Positions 1-8,974 of a stretch of DNA of 64,000 nucleotides are shown in pieces. The number at the start of each line of letters is the position of its first letter. Position 1 is the stretch's first letter. The notes below the pieces were generated by a model. It was not told the origin of the DNA and searched no databases. It worked only from the letters and a program-made list of their open reading frames with translations. The position numbers and the translations under genes are program-made. This DNA comes from DASCNA01 sp036011305 (GTDB lineage Bacteria > Verrucomicrobiota > Lentisphaeria > Victivallales > GWF2-38-69): positions 7,835-71,834 of the forward strand of contig DASCNA010000066.1 in assembly GCA_036011305.1 (NCBI GenBank), read 5' to 3'.

Positions 1-2
1 AT

Positions 3-572
3 AACACTGATAATTCACCAACTTTCTGGCAAATTGGTATGTATAATGTAGCAAGAGCATCAAAAGGATTTCAGATTGGAATTTTAAATGCCATGGATAA
101 CGGTTTTATACCTATATGCCCTTTATTTAATTTTTCCGTTGATTCTAAAATAAGTTCATTTCCTGTAAGATTTTGCTTTTGGCCAGGGATTGGGAGTATT
201 CCGTCTGATAAAAATATATATGGACTCAGCTTTGGGGTGGCAACGGGGAAAATTAAAAATAAGAAAGTTATAGGATGCGATTTAGGGCTATTACTGAGTC
301 AAACAGAGAATTTTACAGGTTTTCAGATAGGATTAGGTGCAATAGCAAGACATTCTAAAGGTGTCATGGTTGGTGTTGGAACTAGTTCTGATTTTTATGA
401 TGGAGTAATGATAGGTTTTGGAAATAAAGCAGAAGATTCAAAATCTATATGGCAGATTGGTGCCTATAATACTTCTAGACGTTCACATGGGATTCAAATT
501 GGACTTCTGAATGCTATGGATAATGGTTTTTTACCGTTATGCCCTTTTATTAATTTTTCAGTTTCCAAGTGA
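3..572 (+). CDS. Surface-repeat protein, LA_2272-like, 5' end missing
   Basis: The frame is open from the left edge, so the true start lies outside the window; the ATG at 39 is internal. The visible 189 residues hold two clear copies of a repeat unit, at about residues 8-45 and again at the C-terminus. Each runs WQIG-x-YN, then G(F/I)QIG(I/L)LNAMDNGF, then P-(I/L)-CP and ends in NFS. Degenerate units (GFQIGLGAIARHSKG, GVMIGFGNKAEDSK) lie between them. Glycine-rich short strands of this kind are characteristic of the LA_2272 surface-repeat family, known from Leptospira and other Gram-negatives, where the function is unknown. No signal peptide can be judged because the N-terminus is absent. A strong terminator follows at 653-688, so this is the last gene of its transcript. 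The family call is by recognition only. Confidence 0.7.
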   Translation, partial: NTDNSPTFWQIGMYNVARASKGFQIGILNAMDNGFIPICPLFNFSVDSKISSFPVRFCFWPGIGSIPSDKNIYGLSFGVATGKIKNKKVIGCDLGLLLSQTENFTGFQIGLGAIARHSKGVMVGVGTSSDFYDGVMIGFGNKAEDSKSIWQIGAYNTSRRSHGIQIGLLNAMDNGFLPLCPFINFSVSK

Positions 573-652
573 CTCATAAACTGAACGTATAACCAAAAAG
601 AAAGTTTAGGCTAGTACTGCATGAGAATATAGCTTTTAAAGCATTTACCTTT

Positions 653-688
653 AAGAGCAGAATTATTTAGTTAGTTCTGCTCTTTTTT
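653..688 (+). terminator. Rho-independent terminator after the repeat protein
   Basis: A perfect 10-bp stem, AAGAGCAGAA (653-662) with TTCTGCTCTT (675-684), has a 12-nt loop and ends in a T-tract (683-688). It ends the plus-strand repeat-protein transcript just before the convergent transporter gene. Confidence 0.85.
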
Positions 689-722
689 ATTTTAAATTGC
701 TTAGCTAATTACTTTTAGGTAA

Positions 723-1664
723 TTATGCCTTTGATTTTTTTATCTCAGGTTTACATTTGATTGCAATTGCAGAGTCAATAAGTATTTGAAGAAAATAATA
801 TAAAACACATACCACAGATGCCAGTGCTGCATCTTTAAGAATTAAGAACAGAATAAACAAAGCAATAGGAAGTGTTTTTTGCGAACCTACAAAAATCATT
901 GCTTTGTTGTTATATTTCTCCAACCTTACAATTTTTGAACCGATAAACCAGTTTATTGCCAGCAGAATAAAATGAACAATGATCGATGCACCAATGATTA
1001 ACAGCAGAAGACCGATATTTACTTCTTCTATTTTAGACATAGCTTCTGAGAGCCCTATAAAAGTTATAAGAATTACACATATTGAAGGAATTAATTTATA
1101 TAAATTGAAGTGATTGTATTTAGGAACTATCAATTTCATAAAATAACCTATCACCAGTGGAATTAATATAATTTTTACAAGTTTCAAGAGTATTAAGGTT
1201 GATGAAATATCAATATTTTGGAAACCGGCTAAAGTGAATTTAAACATAATAGGCATAAGAAATATTCCGACTAAATTTAAAATAATAGTGAACAGCAAAG
1301 CCAGAACTGCATTTCCGTCTGAATTATCGGTTATAACTATACCTGATGATAATGTTGGAGGCATGGATGTAATTACAAGGAGTCCAACTGCAGCTAATGT
1401 CGGAAGCAACAGCCAGCCGAAAAAAGAACCTATCAATGCTGACAGTATTAGGTTATTTATTATAATTACAACTGAAGCAATGGCAGTTTTTCTACTGAAT
1501 TTAATATTGGTAATGTCGTGAGTATAGCCATAAGTCCAAAAAATAATAACAACAAGCCAGGCAATAAGGTTTAGGTTTTTCAAATAAATACCAGATTGCG
1601 GCACAATATACGCTATAACTAATGCGGCTAATGTACCGACAGGTAAAAGTAATTTTTGTAACAT
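723..1664 (-). CDS. Bile acid:sodium symporter (SBF-like) family transporter
   Basis: This 313-residue protein is almost entirely hydrophobic, with about nine or ten membrane segments, as usual for SBF/BASS-like carriers. The family signature is visible around residues 100-140: TSMPPTLSSGIVIT, followed by DGNAVLAL and an N-x-x-G-x-F-x-x-P helix. The family moves organic anions such as bile acids, keto acids or sulfonates with Na+; the substrate here cannot be told. The ATG at 1664 is preceded by a GGAG-like ribosome site. It lies 33 bp downstream of the FAH-family hydrolase gene on the same strand. The two probably form an operon in which a carboxylic acid is imported and then hydrolysed; that link is inference from position. 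Confidence 0.8.
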   Translation of the reverse strand: MLQKLLLPVGTLAALVIAYIVPQSGIYLKNLNLIAWLVVIIFWTYGYTHDITNIKFSRKTAIASVVIIINNLILSALIGSFFGWLLLPTLAAVGLLVITSMPPTLSSGIVITDNSDGNAVLALLFTIILNLVGIFLMPIMFKFTLAGFQNIDISSTLILLKLVKIILIPLVIGYFMKLIVPKYNHFNLYKLIPSICVILITFIGLSEAMSKIEEVNIGLLLLIIGASIIVHFILLAINWFIGSKIVRLEKYNNKAMIFVGSQKTLPIALFILFLILKDAALASVVCVLYYFLQILIDSAIAIKCKPEIKKSKA

Positions 1665-1697
1665 GTTAAACTCCGCGCTATGGTGTTATATTCTTTT

Positions 1698-2537
1698 TTA
1701 GATACAGATCTGTTTTTGCTTGCCTAAACCATCAATTTCAAGTTTCATGACATCGCCTGGGGATAAAAATTTCTGAGGATTCATACCAGCGCCGATTCCG
1801 TGAGGTGTACCAGTTGATACTATGTCGCCTGCTTCTAATGTCATAAATCTGGATAGATAACAAGTAATAAAAGCTGGCGAGAATATCATATTCTCAGTGC
1901 TACTTTTCTGCATTAAGTTACCATTAACTGTCAATGTCATATTAAGTGGATTTATATTTGTAATTTCCTCTTTTGTAGCTAAATATGGGCCTGTAGGTCC
2001 GAAAGTATCACATGATTTACCTTTTGTCCATTGTCCGCCATGATCAAATTGAAAAGATCTTTCAGTAACGTCATTAAATATTGTATACCCGGCAATATAT
2101 TTTTCTGCTTCAAATTCTGAATTTAGATCAGCACAGTTTCTGTTGATAACAAAAGCCAGCTCTATTTCCCAATCAGTTTTCTCTCCACTTTTAGGGATTT
2201 TAACATTATCATAAGGACCGACAATACTATTTGAGGCTTTTAAAAAAATAACAGGTTCATTAGGGATAGGTAAATTGACTTCATTTGCATGATCTGTAAA
2301 ATTCAATCCAACGCATACAACTTTTCCAGGTCTGGCAACACATGAACCCCATCTTTCATTTTCGTTTACATGCGGTAGTTTGCTTAAATTGATTTCTCTT
2401 AGCTTTTCAATACCTTGATTATTAAAAAAATCAGAATTCCAATCATCAAAATAATTTGAACAATCTCTTCGCGTTCCATTTTGATCTAAAATGCCAGGTT
2501 TCTCTTCTCTATATTTTCCAAATCGAATTAATTTCAT
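1698..2537 (-). CDS. Fumarylacetoacetate hydrolase (FAH) family protein
   Basis: A cytosolic 279-residue enzyme of the FAH superfamily, which cleaves or hydrates 2-oxo and 1,3-diketo acids with a divalent metal. The metal ligands of the family are present: E124 and E126 in DWEIEL and D156 in FNDVTER. The C-terminal STGTPHGIGAG loop (241-251) is also there. The overall pattern (GLNFTDHANE, KGKSCDTFGPTGP, LGKQKQ end) resembles the ureidoglycolate lyase / 2,4-diketo-3-deoxy-fuconate hydrolase branch, but the exact substrate is not decided. I chose the ATG at 2537; a TTG two codons upstream is possible but starts no conserved sequence. The SBF-type transporter gene follows 33 bp downstream, suggesting a shared catabolic role. 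Confidence 0.85.
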   Translation of the reverse strand: MKLIRFGKYREEKPGILDQNGTRRDCSNYFDDWNSDFFNNQGIEKLREINLSKLPHVNENERWGSCVARPGKVVCVGLNFTDHANEVNLPIPNEPVIFLKASNSIVGPYDNVKIPKSGEKTDWEIELAFVINRNCADLNSEFEAEKYIAGYTIFNDVTERSFQFDHGGQWTKGKSCDTFGPTGPYLATKEEITNINPLNMTLTVNGNLMQKSSTENMIFSPAFITCYLSRFMTLEAGDIVSTGTPHGIGAGMNPQKFLSPGDVMKLEIDGLGKQKQICI

Positions 2538-2829
2538 TCTCAAAAATACCTATTTATATGAAAATCTTTTTTAGTATACATTTTAATGTTGTTAGTTCTG
2601 AATATAGCATATTAATGTAATTTGAAAAATTTATAAATATTATATAAATTATTTGTAGAGCAAATAACTCTTATTTTGCAGATGTGTAGTGACAAGGAGT
2701 AAGATTATTGTATATAATATTGATCAAATTATTAATTTTTGCATAAGAGAAAAATAAAGCCTTCCTTCATGTTAATGAATATAATGTGAAACGTTCAACT
2801 ACTCAGGTTGAATATTTTTAATGATTTTC

Positions 2830-3582
2830 TTAATTTAACCCAAATTTACTGGAATTTTCTTTTATTTTAGTTTCTAGATTAATTATAGCTTCATTCATGG
2901 ATTTTCTCATAACAGATGTATAATCCCTAGCATCTGCACCCTGGTAATACCACCATATAACACGATCTTCTGCATTATTTGTATTATAAGACCAAAGAAG
3001 TTTGCCTGTTTTTGCATCAATTAAGCTGAAAAATAGTTTTAATCTGCATTGTGTCCATCCGGAAGGTGCTCCTATAAGCCAGAGAATTGGTCCTACAGGT
3101 CCGATACAATAACTTAGGAGTTTCTGCCTGTATAATGTTGATAATATTGTACCCTTAAAAATAAATTTAGTATTATCTGTTGTTTTTGAATTTTTACTGT
3201 AGTAAACATTTTTAAATAATCCGGATTGTTTAAGACTTAATTTTGCTGCCTCAGCTAGCTGATTAGTAGGAGAGAAAGCAAAATGTTTAATTGTCGGAAA
3301 CATTTTCCCTTTTTCAGGTATGTTATAATAACCCCAACCATAGGGAAGACCGGGTATCAGATAAAAGAACATTTTATTGCTGCCTATGGTTGGCCGTTTA
3401 TTCTTAAAATTTTCAACAGCAACTGTACAGTCATAAGAGGTACTGGATTTGACCATCTCAGGTGAAATTTTGTAGCTAAAATTTTCAATGGGACCTGCAT
3501 CTATCATGAATGGAGAAAGTTTGATACAAGCTGGAATTAATAATAGTGGTAAGCAGAATAATGGGGTATATATTTTTTTCAT
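2830..3582 (-). CDS. Putative lipoprotein, 250 aa
   Basis: The N-terminus is a lipoprotein signal: MKK, a hydrophobic stretch of about 14 residues and a LIPAC lipobox with the lipidated cysteine at residue 19. The mature part has no recognised domain. A Pro/Gly/Tyr/Trp-rich stretch (LIPGLPYGWGYYNIPE) lies near residues 76-91 and a second around 160-175 (GPVGPILWLIGAPSG). The C-terminal half has beta-strand-like alternation (AKTGKLLWSYN), which recalls outer-membrane lipoproteins that handle surface components. The gene stands between ftsZ upstream (about 100 bp) and the FAH gene downstream, all on the minus strand. Function unknown. Confidence 0.7.
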   Translation of the reverse strand: MKKIYTPLFCLPLLLIPACIKLSPFMIDAGPIENFSYKISPEMVKSSTSYDCTVAVENFKNKRPTIGSNKMFFYLIPGLPYGWGYYNIPEKGKMFPTIKHFAFSPTNQLAEAAKLSLKQSGLFKNVYYSKNSKTTDNTKFIFKGTILSTLYRQKLLSYCIGPVGPILWLIGAPSGWTQCRLKLFFSLIDAKTGKLLWSYNTNNAEDRVIWWYYQGADARDYTSVMRKSMNEAIINLETKIKENSSKFGLN

Positions 3583-3682
3583 AAATAGTACCTGTTTTAC
3601 ATGGGATAAATTAGCAAAAAATTAGCATCATAATATATATTATATGTACTACTTTAAATAAAATCCGCATCTAATACGATTT

Positions 3683-4921
3683 TTATTTTCCTTTATCAAG
3701 GTGTATTCCTCTTCTTTGGAAAGTAGGAATGTCTAAATCTTCTCCATTAAAAAGAGTAGGGGTTGTACTTGTAAAAATGCCTCTGCTCTGGTTAGCAAAT
3801 GGAAGATCTGGTTGATGAATGCTTTTGTCTGCAGGTGAGAAAATATCTTTAAAAAGTGCTGGATGAATAGTTTTATCTTTTCTGACAACGGTAGTTAATG
3901 CTTCCTCGACAGGTTCAGCTGTTTTGTCAAAAATAATTGGAATGACTGTAATTTGCGCTTTGTCTGTATAAGTCTCATCGGTGTTAGCACCTACAACAAT
4001 TTCTGTTTTGTCTGAAGCCATTCTTGTGATATTATTAAGAGCATACTTCATTTCGCTTATTGTGAGATCAGATCCTCCAGTCAAAGTAACTATCATTGCA
4101 TCTGAATCATTAATTCTCTGCTGCCCCCCAAGTAAAGGAGATTCAAGTAAGTCTTTTAAAGCCAGCTTAATCCTGCAGTTTCCATCTTCAATGTTTGCAG
4201 TTCCTATCCCTATGCCGCACTCTGATTTCTGTCTGCAGAGAATATTATGCAGATCACATAAATCAACAGAAATTAAATTGTTGCACCTAAGCAGTTCACT
4301 AATACCAAGAATGGCTTTTGCTACTTCTTCATTTGCTTTTGAAAATGCCTGTTCAAAAGGAGTAGAAGCAGGGAGTGAGGAGTAAAGCAGGTCGTTAGGT
4401 ATAGTTATTATAGTAGTTGATGTGCGGACCATATGATGAACCTGATTTTCTGCCATTTCTCTTTTGCTGTGCCCTTCAAAGGCAAAAGGCAAAGTTACAA
4501 CGAATACTATGGGTATATTTTTCTCTTTTGCGAATCTGGCCAGGACAGGCGTTCCTCCTGTAGCTGTACCACCTCCAAACCCGCATGCAACTATTATTAA
4601 TGAGGCATCATCAATAAACTGCTTCAATTTTATATTGGATTTATGTGCAAGGGCGCGTTCTCCTTTTATTATATTACCACCGCACCCCAATCCCTTTGTC
4701 CATTCTTCGCCAATTAAAAATTTATTCTTAAGATTGCTCTTTGAAATTGTCGAACTGTCTGTATCCACTGCTGCTATATCAAGCCATTTAGTTTCCTGCT
4801 GTTTTGATAAAGTGCTGACAATTTTTACACCGGCTTTACCGAGGCCGATAACTTTTACCACATCAATTTCATCATCTACAGGAATGTCTGTAATATTTTT
4901 ATCATCAGTCATTTTTGTCAT
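3683..4921 (-). CDS. ftsZ: Cell division protein FtsZ (divergent)
   Basis: FtsZ is the tubulin-like GTPase that forms the division ring. The 412-residue protein has the N-terminal nucleotide fold (KVIGLGKAGVK, 23-33), the T4 G-box as GGGTATGGTP (116-125; usually GGGTGTG) and the T7 synergy loop as SVDLCDL (218-224). The catalytic aspartates of T7 are kept, but the usual asparagine is serine. After a variable linker it ends with a good C-terminal partner-binding peptide, DIPTFQRR (397-404), which in other bacteria binds FtsA and ZipA. The gene overlaps ftsA by 17 bp; a second in-frame ATG lies at 4912. Position next to ftsA makes the identity certain despite the divergence. Confidence 0.95.
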   Translation of the reverse strand: MTKMTDDKNITDIPVDDEIDVVKVIGLGKAGVKIVSTLSKQQETKWLDIAAVDTDSSTISKSNLKNKFLIGEEWTKGLGCGGNIIKGERALAHKSNIKLKQFIDDASLIIVACGFGGGTATGGTPVLARFAKEKNIPIVFVVTLPFAFEGHSKREMAENQVHHMVRTSTTIITIPNDLLYSSLPASTPFEQAFSKANEEVAKAILGISELLRCNNLISVDLCDLHNILCRQKSECGIGIGTANIEDGNCRIKLALKDLLESPLLGGQQRINDSDAMIVTLTGGSDLTISEMKYALNNITRMASDKTEIVVGANTDETYTDKAQITVIPIIFDKTAEPVEEALTTVVRKDKTIHPALFKDIFSPADKSIHQPDLPFANQSRGIFTSTTPTLFNGEDLDIPTFQRRGIHLDKGK

Positions 4922-6167
4922 TTGTAGCAGAACTCCAGATTCTTCTCATTGTGGACCATAATTTATTATCTATTCTTTTGACAAATCCCTGGCTGGTTTT
5001 TGTTTTGTTGCTGGTAAGCTCGTGCTGTCCGTATCTTAATAATCCAAGCGATGTAATATTGCCTGGGTCATTCAAAATATCATCAGGACCGCTGATATCG
5101 ATAGGTTTGCCAGTTCGTACAGGCACATCAAAAATTGATCTTACAATTTCTTCTGCATTTGGAAAATTAGCTATTCCACCGCTTAATATTATTCCATTGT
5201 TAAGCAGTTTGATTAATCCTTTATTTCTGATTTTGCTGTAAATGGCTTCGAAAGTTTCGATAATTCTTAATTCAATGACTTTCTCTATTGTTGTTATTGG
5301 TATTTCTCTTTGTTTAAGTGAACTTTTTATCTCAACAGTACTGTGACCTTCGCTTTCTCTTCGGGCAAGGGTGTTGCTGTTTATAATATCTCTTGCACGG
5401 GATGTGCTTATATCCAATCCTAATGCCAAATCATTGGCAATATGATCGCAGCCCACAGTTAAAATGTCAGTTTCTTTAACTGCATAGTTATCGAATATCA
5501 TGTATTCAGTAATACCTGCACCCATATTGATTGTTAAAGTTACATGTTCAAGATCATCTGTTGTTAGAACCGACAGGCATGAAGCCAAACCGCTGAATAC
5601 AGGTGTAGATAATTCAAATCCCTGTTCTTTAACTAGATTCTGAAAATTTTCAAGTCTGTTTCTGTTAGCAAATATAATATGTGTTTTTGCTTCTAATTTT
5701 GAAGCAGTATGGCCTATCGGATCAGTAACCTGGTGAGAGTCATCAAGGACAAAATAGTTATCTACTGTATTCAGTATTTCATTTTCTGACGGCAGCAGCA
5801 GGCCTTTAGCATTTTTTAATGCTTCATCAACCTGTCTTTCATTTATCAGATAATCCGCTGTATTAATAATAACTGTTCCTGAACTGTTTCTGGAGGTGAT
5901 ATGGTCTCCGGTTATTGAAACATATAGATTATCAGCGTCCAGAATTGTATTAGAAGTCTTTTCAGCTTCTCTTGTAACTTCATTCAAAATACTGCTGGCT
6001 TTATCCATATCGGCAATTTCGCCTTTTATGACACTGTTTTCTGAATTTCTTTGAGAGTAGCCGATAATGTTAATATTGTCATTGTCAGGGGAAGCTTCAC
6101 CGACAACGGCTTTTATTTTAGATGTTCCAATATCGATTGCAGTTATTACGTTTCTGTATTTGCTCAT
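4905..6167 (-). CDS. ftsA: Cell division protein FtsA
   Basis: FtsA is the actin-like ATPase that tethers FtsZ to the membrane. The 420 residues show the actin-fold landmarks in order: phosphate-1 loop AIDIGTSKIKAVVGE (10-24), the SHS2/1C region with YVSITGDHI, phosphate-2 NMGAGITEYM near 215, and the adenosine motif GIILSGGIANFP near 330. The C-terminus (IDNKLWSTMRRIWSSA) is an amphipathic, basic, Trp-containing helix, as expected for the membrane-targeting sequence. The gene overlaps ftsZ by 17 bp, so translation is probably coupled. No ftsQ, ddl or mur gene is next to it: tyrS lies upstream and is separated by a likely terminator. Confidence 0.96.
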   Translation of the reverse strand: MSKYRNVITAIDIGTSKIKAVVGEASPDNDNINIIGYSQRNSENSVIKGEIADMDKASSILNEVTREAEKTSNTILDADNLYVSITGDHITSRNSSGTVIINTADYLINERQVDEALKNAKGLLLPSENEILNTVDNYFVLDDSHQVTDPIGHTASKLEAKTHIIFANRNRLENFQNLVKEQGFELSTPVFSGLASCLSVLTTDDLEHVTLTINMGAGITEYMIFDNYAVKETDILTVGCDHIANDLALGLDISTSRARDIINSNTLARRESEGHSTVEIKSSLKQREIPITTIEKVIELRIIETFEAIYSKIRNKGLIKLLNNGIILSGGIANFPNAEEIVRSIFDVPVRTGKPIDISGPDDILNDPGNITSLGLLRYGQHELTSNKTKTSQGFVKRIDNKLWSTMRRIWSSATNDKND

Positions 6168-6279
6168 TCTAGCTTTAATTCGGATTTATTGTCTGAGTTT
6201 CAGATCAGCCATATATAAACTTATATCAGTGCATTACATAAAATCTGAAAATATAAAAAACTATAGTTAGTATAATAAT

Positions 6280-6306
6280 ATCGGAAAACCATTAAAGTTT
6301 CCCGAT
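6280..6306 (-). terminator. Probable terminator between tyrS and ftsA
   Basis: A 10-bp stem with one G-U pair (ATCGGAAAAC, 6280-6289, with GTTTCCCGAT, 6297-6306) and a 7-nt loop lies just after the tyrS stop on the minus strand. The downstream tract is AT-rich but has no long U-run, so strength is uncertain. Confidence 0.5.
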
Positions 6307-6314
6307 TTTAAAAA

Positions 6315-7592
6315 TCATTTTATTATTAATCTTCTAATATTTTTTTTACCGGCTTTCAAAATTGCTTCATTATTTACAAAATCATTAAGTGTTACATTTA
6401 AATTTGCATCTGTGATTCTGTTGTTATTTAAGTAGGCACCTCCGCCTTTTATTAATCTTCTGGAATCTCCATTGCTCTTTGACAGGCCGGCTTCAGTGAA
6501 AAGTGCAACAATCCATTTGCCATCTTTTAATTCATCCAAAGTTACAGTGTATGTCGGGAGGTTCTCTGAACAGTCTGCCTTTTTGATTTCTTTTATTTTG
6601 CTTGAAGTAATAATCCTGTTTTCTGCATCAGCAAAACCAAATTTTGTTCCAGCTGCTATATAAGCTTTTTTGGCTTCTTCTTCTCCATGGGCAAGTACTG
6701 TTGCTTCATAGGCTAGAATTTCTTTTGCCCTGTTAATAGCAGGAGCTTCAAGCTTATTAAGTTCAATTACCTCTTCAGTTGGAATTGATGTAAATAGGAA
6801 CAGCAGTTTGCCAACTTCTGCGTCATCAACATTTCTCCAGAATTGATAATAGTCAAAAATAGAAGTTTTGCTTGGGTCAAGCCAAATTGCTCCTCCTGCC
6901 GATTTTCCGAATTTTTTTCCGTTGCTGTCAGTCAGTAAAGGGAACGTTGATCCGAAGACCTGTTTTCCACTTATTCTTCTGACAAGTTCTACTCCGGATA
7001 CGATATTTCCCCATTGATCCTGACCTCCTACCTGCATGTTACATCCATACTCTTTGTTCAAATGCAGGAAGTCATAAGCCTGAAGTATCATGTAGTTAAA
7101 TTCCAGGAAAGTAATACCTGTTTCCATCCTCTGTTTTACAGATTCCATTGACAGCATTCTGTTTACACTGAAATGTGTTCCTACTTCGCGAAGCATATCA
7201 ATATAGAGCATTCCTGAAAACCAGTCTGCATTGTTTACAAATATTGCTTCATTAAAGTCTATGAAATTGCTTAACTGATCTTTCAATGCCTGGGCATTCT
7301 GAGCGACTATTTCCTTTGACAGAATCGGTCTTGCTTCCTGTTTGCCTGACGGGTCTCCTACGAGGGCTGTTGCTCCTCCAACAAGAATAATAGGTTTATG
7401 CCCTGCCTGCTGCAATCTCCTGGCGGCCATTACCGGAAGAAGATGGCCCGTGTGCAGACTGTCTGCGGTTGGGTCAAACCCTACATAAAAAGTTGATTTT
7501 TCTTCATTTAATAGTTTTTTAACTGCTGTTTCGTCGGTTAACTGATAAAAAAAGCCTCTTGCTTCCATATCTTCGTAACAATTAGTACTCAT
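6315..7592 (-). CDS. tyrS: Tyrosine--tRNA ligase
   Basis: This class Ic aminoacyl-tRNA synthetase charges tRNA-Tyr in the cytosol. The 425 residues include the HIGH-box variant HTGH (47-50), the substrate signature QAYDF (171-175), VGGQDQWGN (188-196) and the KMSKS-loop variant KFGKS (227-231). The C-terminal 65 residues form an S4-type RNA-binding domain (SRRLIKGGGAYLNNNRI). Length is normal for the bacterial TyrRS subgroup. The ATG at 7592 is supported by an AGGAAG ribosome site 7 nt upstream; a second ATG eight codons in is less likely. A terminator separates it from ftsA downstream. Confidence 0.97.
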   Translation of the reverse strand: MSTNCYEDMEARGFFYQLTDETAVKKLLNEEKSTFYVGFDPTADSLHTGHLLPVMAARRLQQAGHKPIILVGGATALVGDPSGKQEARPILSKEIVAQNAQALKDQLSNFIDFNEAIFVNNADWFSGMLYIDMLREVGTHFSVNRMLSMESVKQRMETGITFLEFNYMILQAYDFLHLNKEYGCNMQVGGQDQWGNIVSGVELVRRISGKQVFGSTFPLLTDSNGKKFGKSAGGAIWLDPSKTSIFDYYQFWRNVDDAEVGKLLFLFTSIPTEEVIELNKLEAPAINRAKEILAYEATVLAHGEEEAKKAYIAAGTKFGFADAENRIITSSKIKEIKKADCSENLPTYTVTLDELKDGKWIVALFTEAGLSKSNGDSRRLIKGGGAYLNNNRITDANLNVTLNDFVNNEAILKAGKKNIRRLIIK

Positions 7593-7697
7593 TCTTATGC
7601 TTCCTGTTAAGTGTATATTTAAAATTTTAATTAACTGTCAATTAAGTAAATAAAAATATAGCTCTAATTATATTTTCTGGCAATTGGAATTAATTAT

Positions 7698-7733
7698 AAA
7701 AAAAACAGTATTCATAAATGTATGAATACTGTT
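7698..7733 (-). terminator. Rho-independent terminator of the STAS gene
   Basis: A perfect 13-bp stem, AACAGTATTCATA (7704-7716) with TATGAATACTGTT (7721-7733), has a 4-nt loop. On the minus strand it is followed by an eight-base T-tract (7698-7705). It ends the STAS-protein transcript before tyrS. Confidence 0.9.
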
Positions 7734-7759
7734 AAAGAGAATAGCGTATGAGAATAAAT

Positions 7760-8062
7760 TTATTTAAAAGTAAAAATTTTTCCAAGTCCTGTCATTTCAT
7801 ATACTTCTTTAATATCAGGCAATGCATTAATAATATCAACTTTCATAGAAGGAACAGCTCTGGCCACTTTTATTGAAACACGTAAAAATGCTGAAGAAAC
7901 ATATTCAACATCTTTAAAGTCGAAAATAACCGGACAGTTTGCTATTTGAACATGATTAAATACGTCATCTTCTATCATTTCTGATATAACTGAGTCAAGT
8001 CTTCCTGAGAATATACATGTTAGTTCGTCGTTTTCTTCTTTATAAGTCACTATATCAGCCAT
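7760..8062 (-). CDS. STAS-domain protein (anti-sigma factor antagonist type)
   Basis: A 100-residue single STAS domain. The alternating strands and helices, and the loop FDFKDVEYVSSAFLRV with Ser56-Ser57, match the phosphorylation site of SpoIIAA/RsbV proteins (usually D-S-S/T-G). In partner-switching systems the unphosphorylated antagonist captures an anti-sigma kinase, and a PP2C/SpoIIE phosphatase resets it. A HAMP-SpoIIE phosphatase is encoded at the right end of this window, but no anti-sigma kinase gene is visible, so pairing is a guess. The glycine normally after the serines is replaced (SSAF), so phosphoregulation is not certain. Monocistronic, with its own terminator. Confidence 0.85.
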   Translation of the reverse strand: MADIVTYKEENDELTCIFSGRLDSVISEMIEDDVFNHVQIANCPVIFDFKDVEYVSSAFLRVSIKVARAVPSMKVDIINALPDIKEVYEMTGLGKIFTFK

Positions 8063-8251
8063 AAATATCCTCTAATGTTAAAATATGAAAATCTTTTTAT
8101 TCAATTTATAATAGAACAGAGTAATTGTCTATCAAATTCTATATAATTAATTTAAATTAATTAGAATTTTAACTTAATTTATTTGTTTTTAAAGAGGATT
8201 TTATGATTGTATACATAAAATAGTTAATTAAACTGCAGGATATTTAGTTAT

Positions 8252-8893
8252 ATGGATTACGAAAAACTCACTTTGAAATTATATGGAATTGTAAAAAAAA
8301 TCTTAAAACGGTCTCCAAGATGTCATGACTGGGAGCATACTGAACGTGTAATTAACAATGCAAAGTTAATAGCAGAAAAAGAAGACTGTGACCTTTTAGT
8401 CGTTGAACTGGGAGCTTTACTGCATGATATTGCAAGGGCAGATGAAATCTCTATTAAAGGTAAGCTGTGTCATGCTAGACAAGGGGCTAAAATTGTTGAT
8501 GATATCCTTAAAAAGGAACATATAGATAAAAACTTACGAATCCAGATTGTAAGATGTGTGAGAAGACACAGATTCAGAAGTAGTCAGAAACCTGAAAGTA
8601 TCGAAGAAAAAATAGTGTATGATGCTGATAAGCTTGATTCTCTGGGAGCAGTTGGAATTGGAAGGTCTTTTTTATTTGCAGGCAGAATTGGAGCAAAAGT
8701 TCATAATAAAATGGAAGTGGCTTTACATTCTAAAACATATACTGAAAACGATACAGCATATAGAGAATATCTTGTAAAGCAGAGGTTACTCCCCAGCAAA
8801 ATGCTTACACGTGCAGGACGCAAAATAGCAAAAAAAAGACTCGCTTTTATGAAAAAGTTTTTTGAAGAGATAAACAGTGAAGTATATGGTTAA
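8252..8893 (+). CDS. HD-domain metal-dependent phosphohydrolase
   Basis: A 213-residue soluble protein of the YedJ/YpgQ-like HD family. Metal and catalytic residues appear in the expected order: HDWEHTERV (25-33), the HD doublet in LLHDIAR (H58-D59), a later histidine in RRHRF (about 106) and the distal aspartates in YDADKLDSLGAVG (123-134). The family hydrolyses nucleotides or small phosphoesters; the substrate is unknown. It starts with ATG at 8252 after an AGGA-like site and is divergent from the STAS gene, sharing a 190-bp AT-rich promoter region with it. The unknown 532-aa gene begins 81 bp downstream on the same strand. Confidence 0.85.
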   Translation: MDYEKLTLKLYGIVKKILKRSPRCHDWEHTERVINNAKLIAEKEDCDLLVVELGALLHDIARADEISIKGKLCHARQGAKIVDDILKKEHIDKNLRIQIVRCVRRHRFRSSQKPESIEEKIVYDADKLDSLGAVGIGRSFLFAGRIGAKVHNKMEVALHSKTYTENDTAYREYLVKQRLLPSKMLTRAGRKIAKKRLAFMKKFFEEINSEVYG

Positions 8894-8974
8894 AACTTAA
8901 AATATTGGATTACGGATATCCATATGCGTAATATCGGAGTTTAGATTTTAAATGAAAAACTATGTGGTTTTGAA

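Noticed and set aside
1234..1521. Plus-strand open frame inside the transporter gene
   Set aside because: Antisense shadow of a well-supported membrane protein; no ribosome site and no family likeness.
3981..4961. Open frames opposite ftsZ and ftsA
   Set aside because: They lie entirely inside conserved genes on the other strand and have atypical composition.
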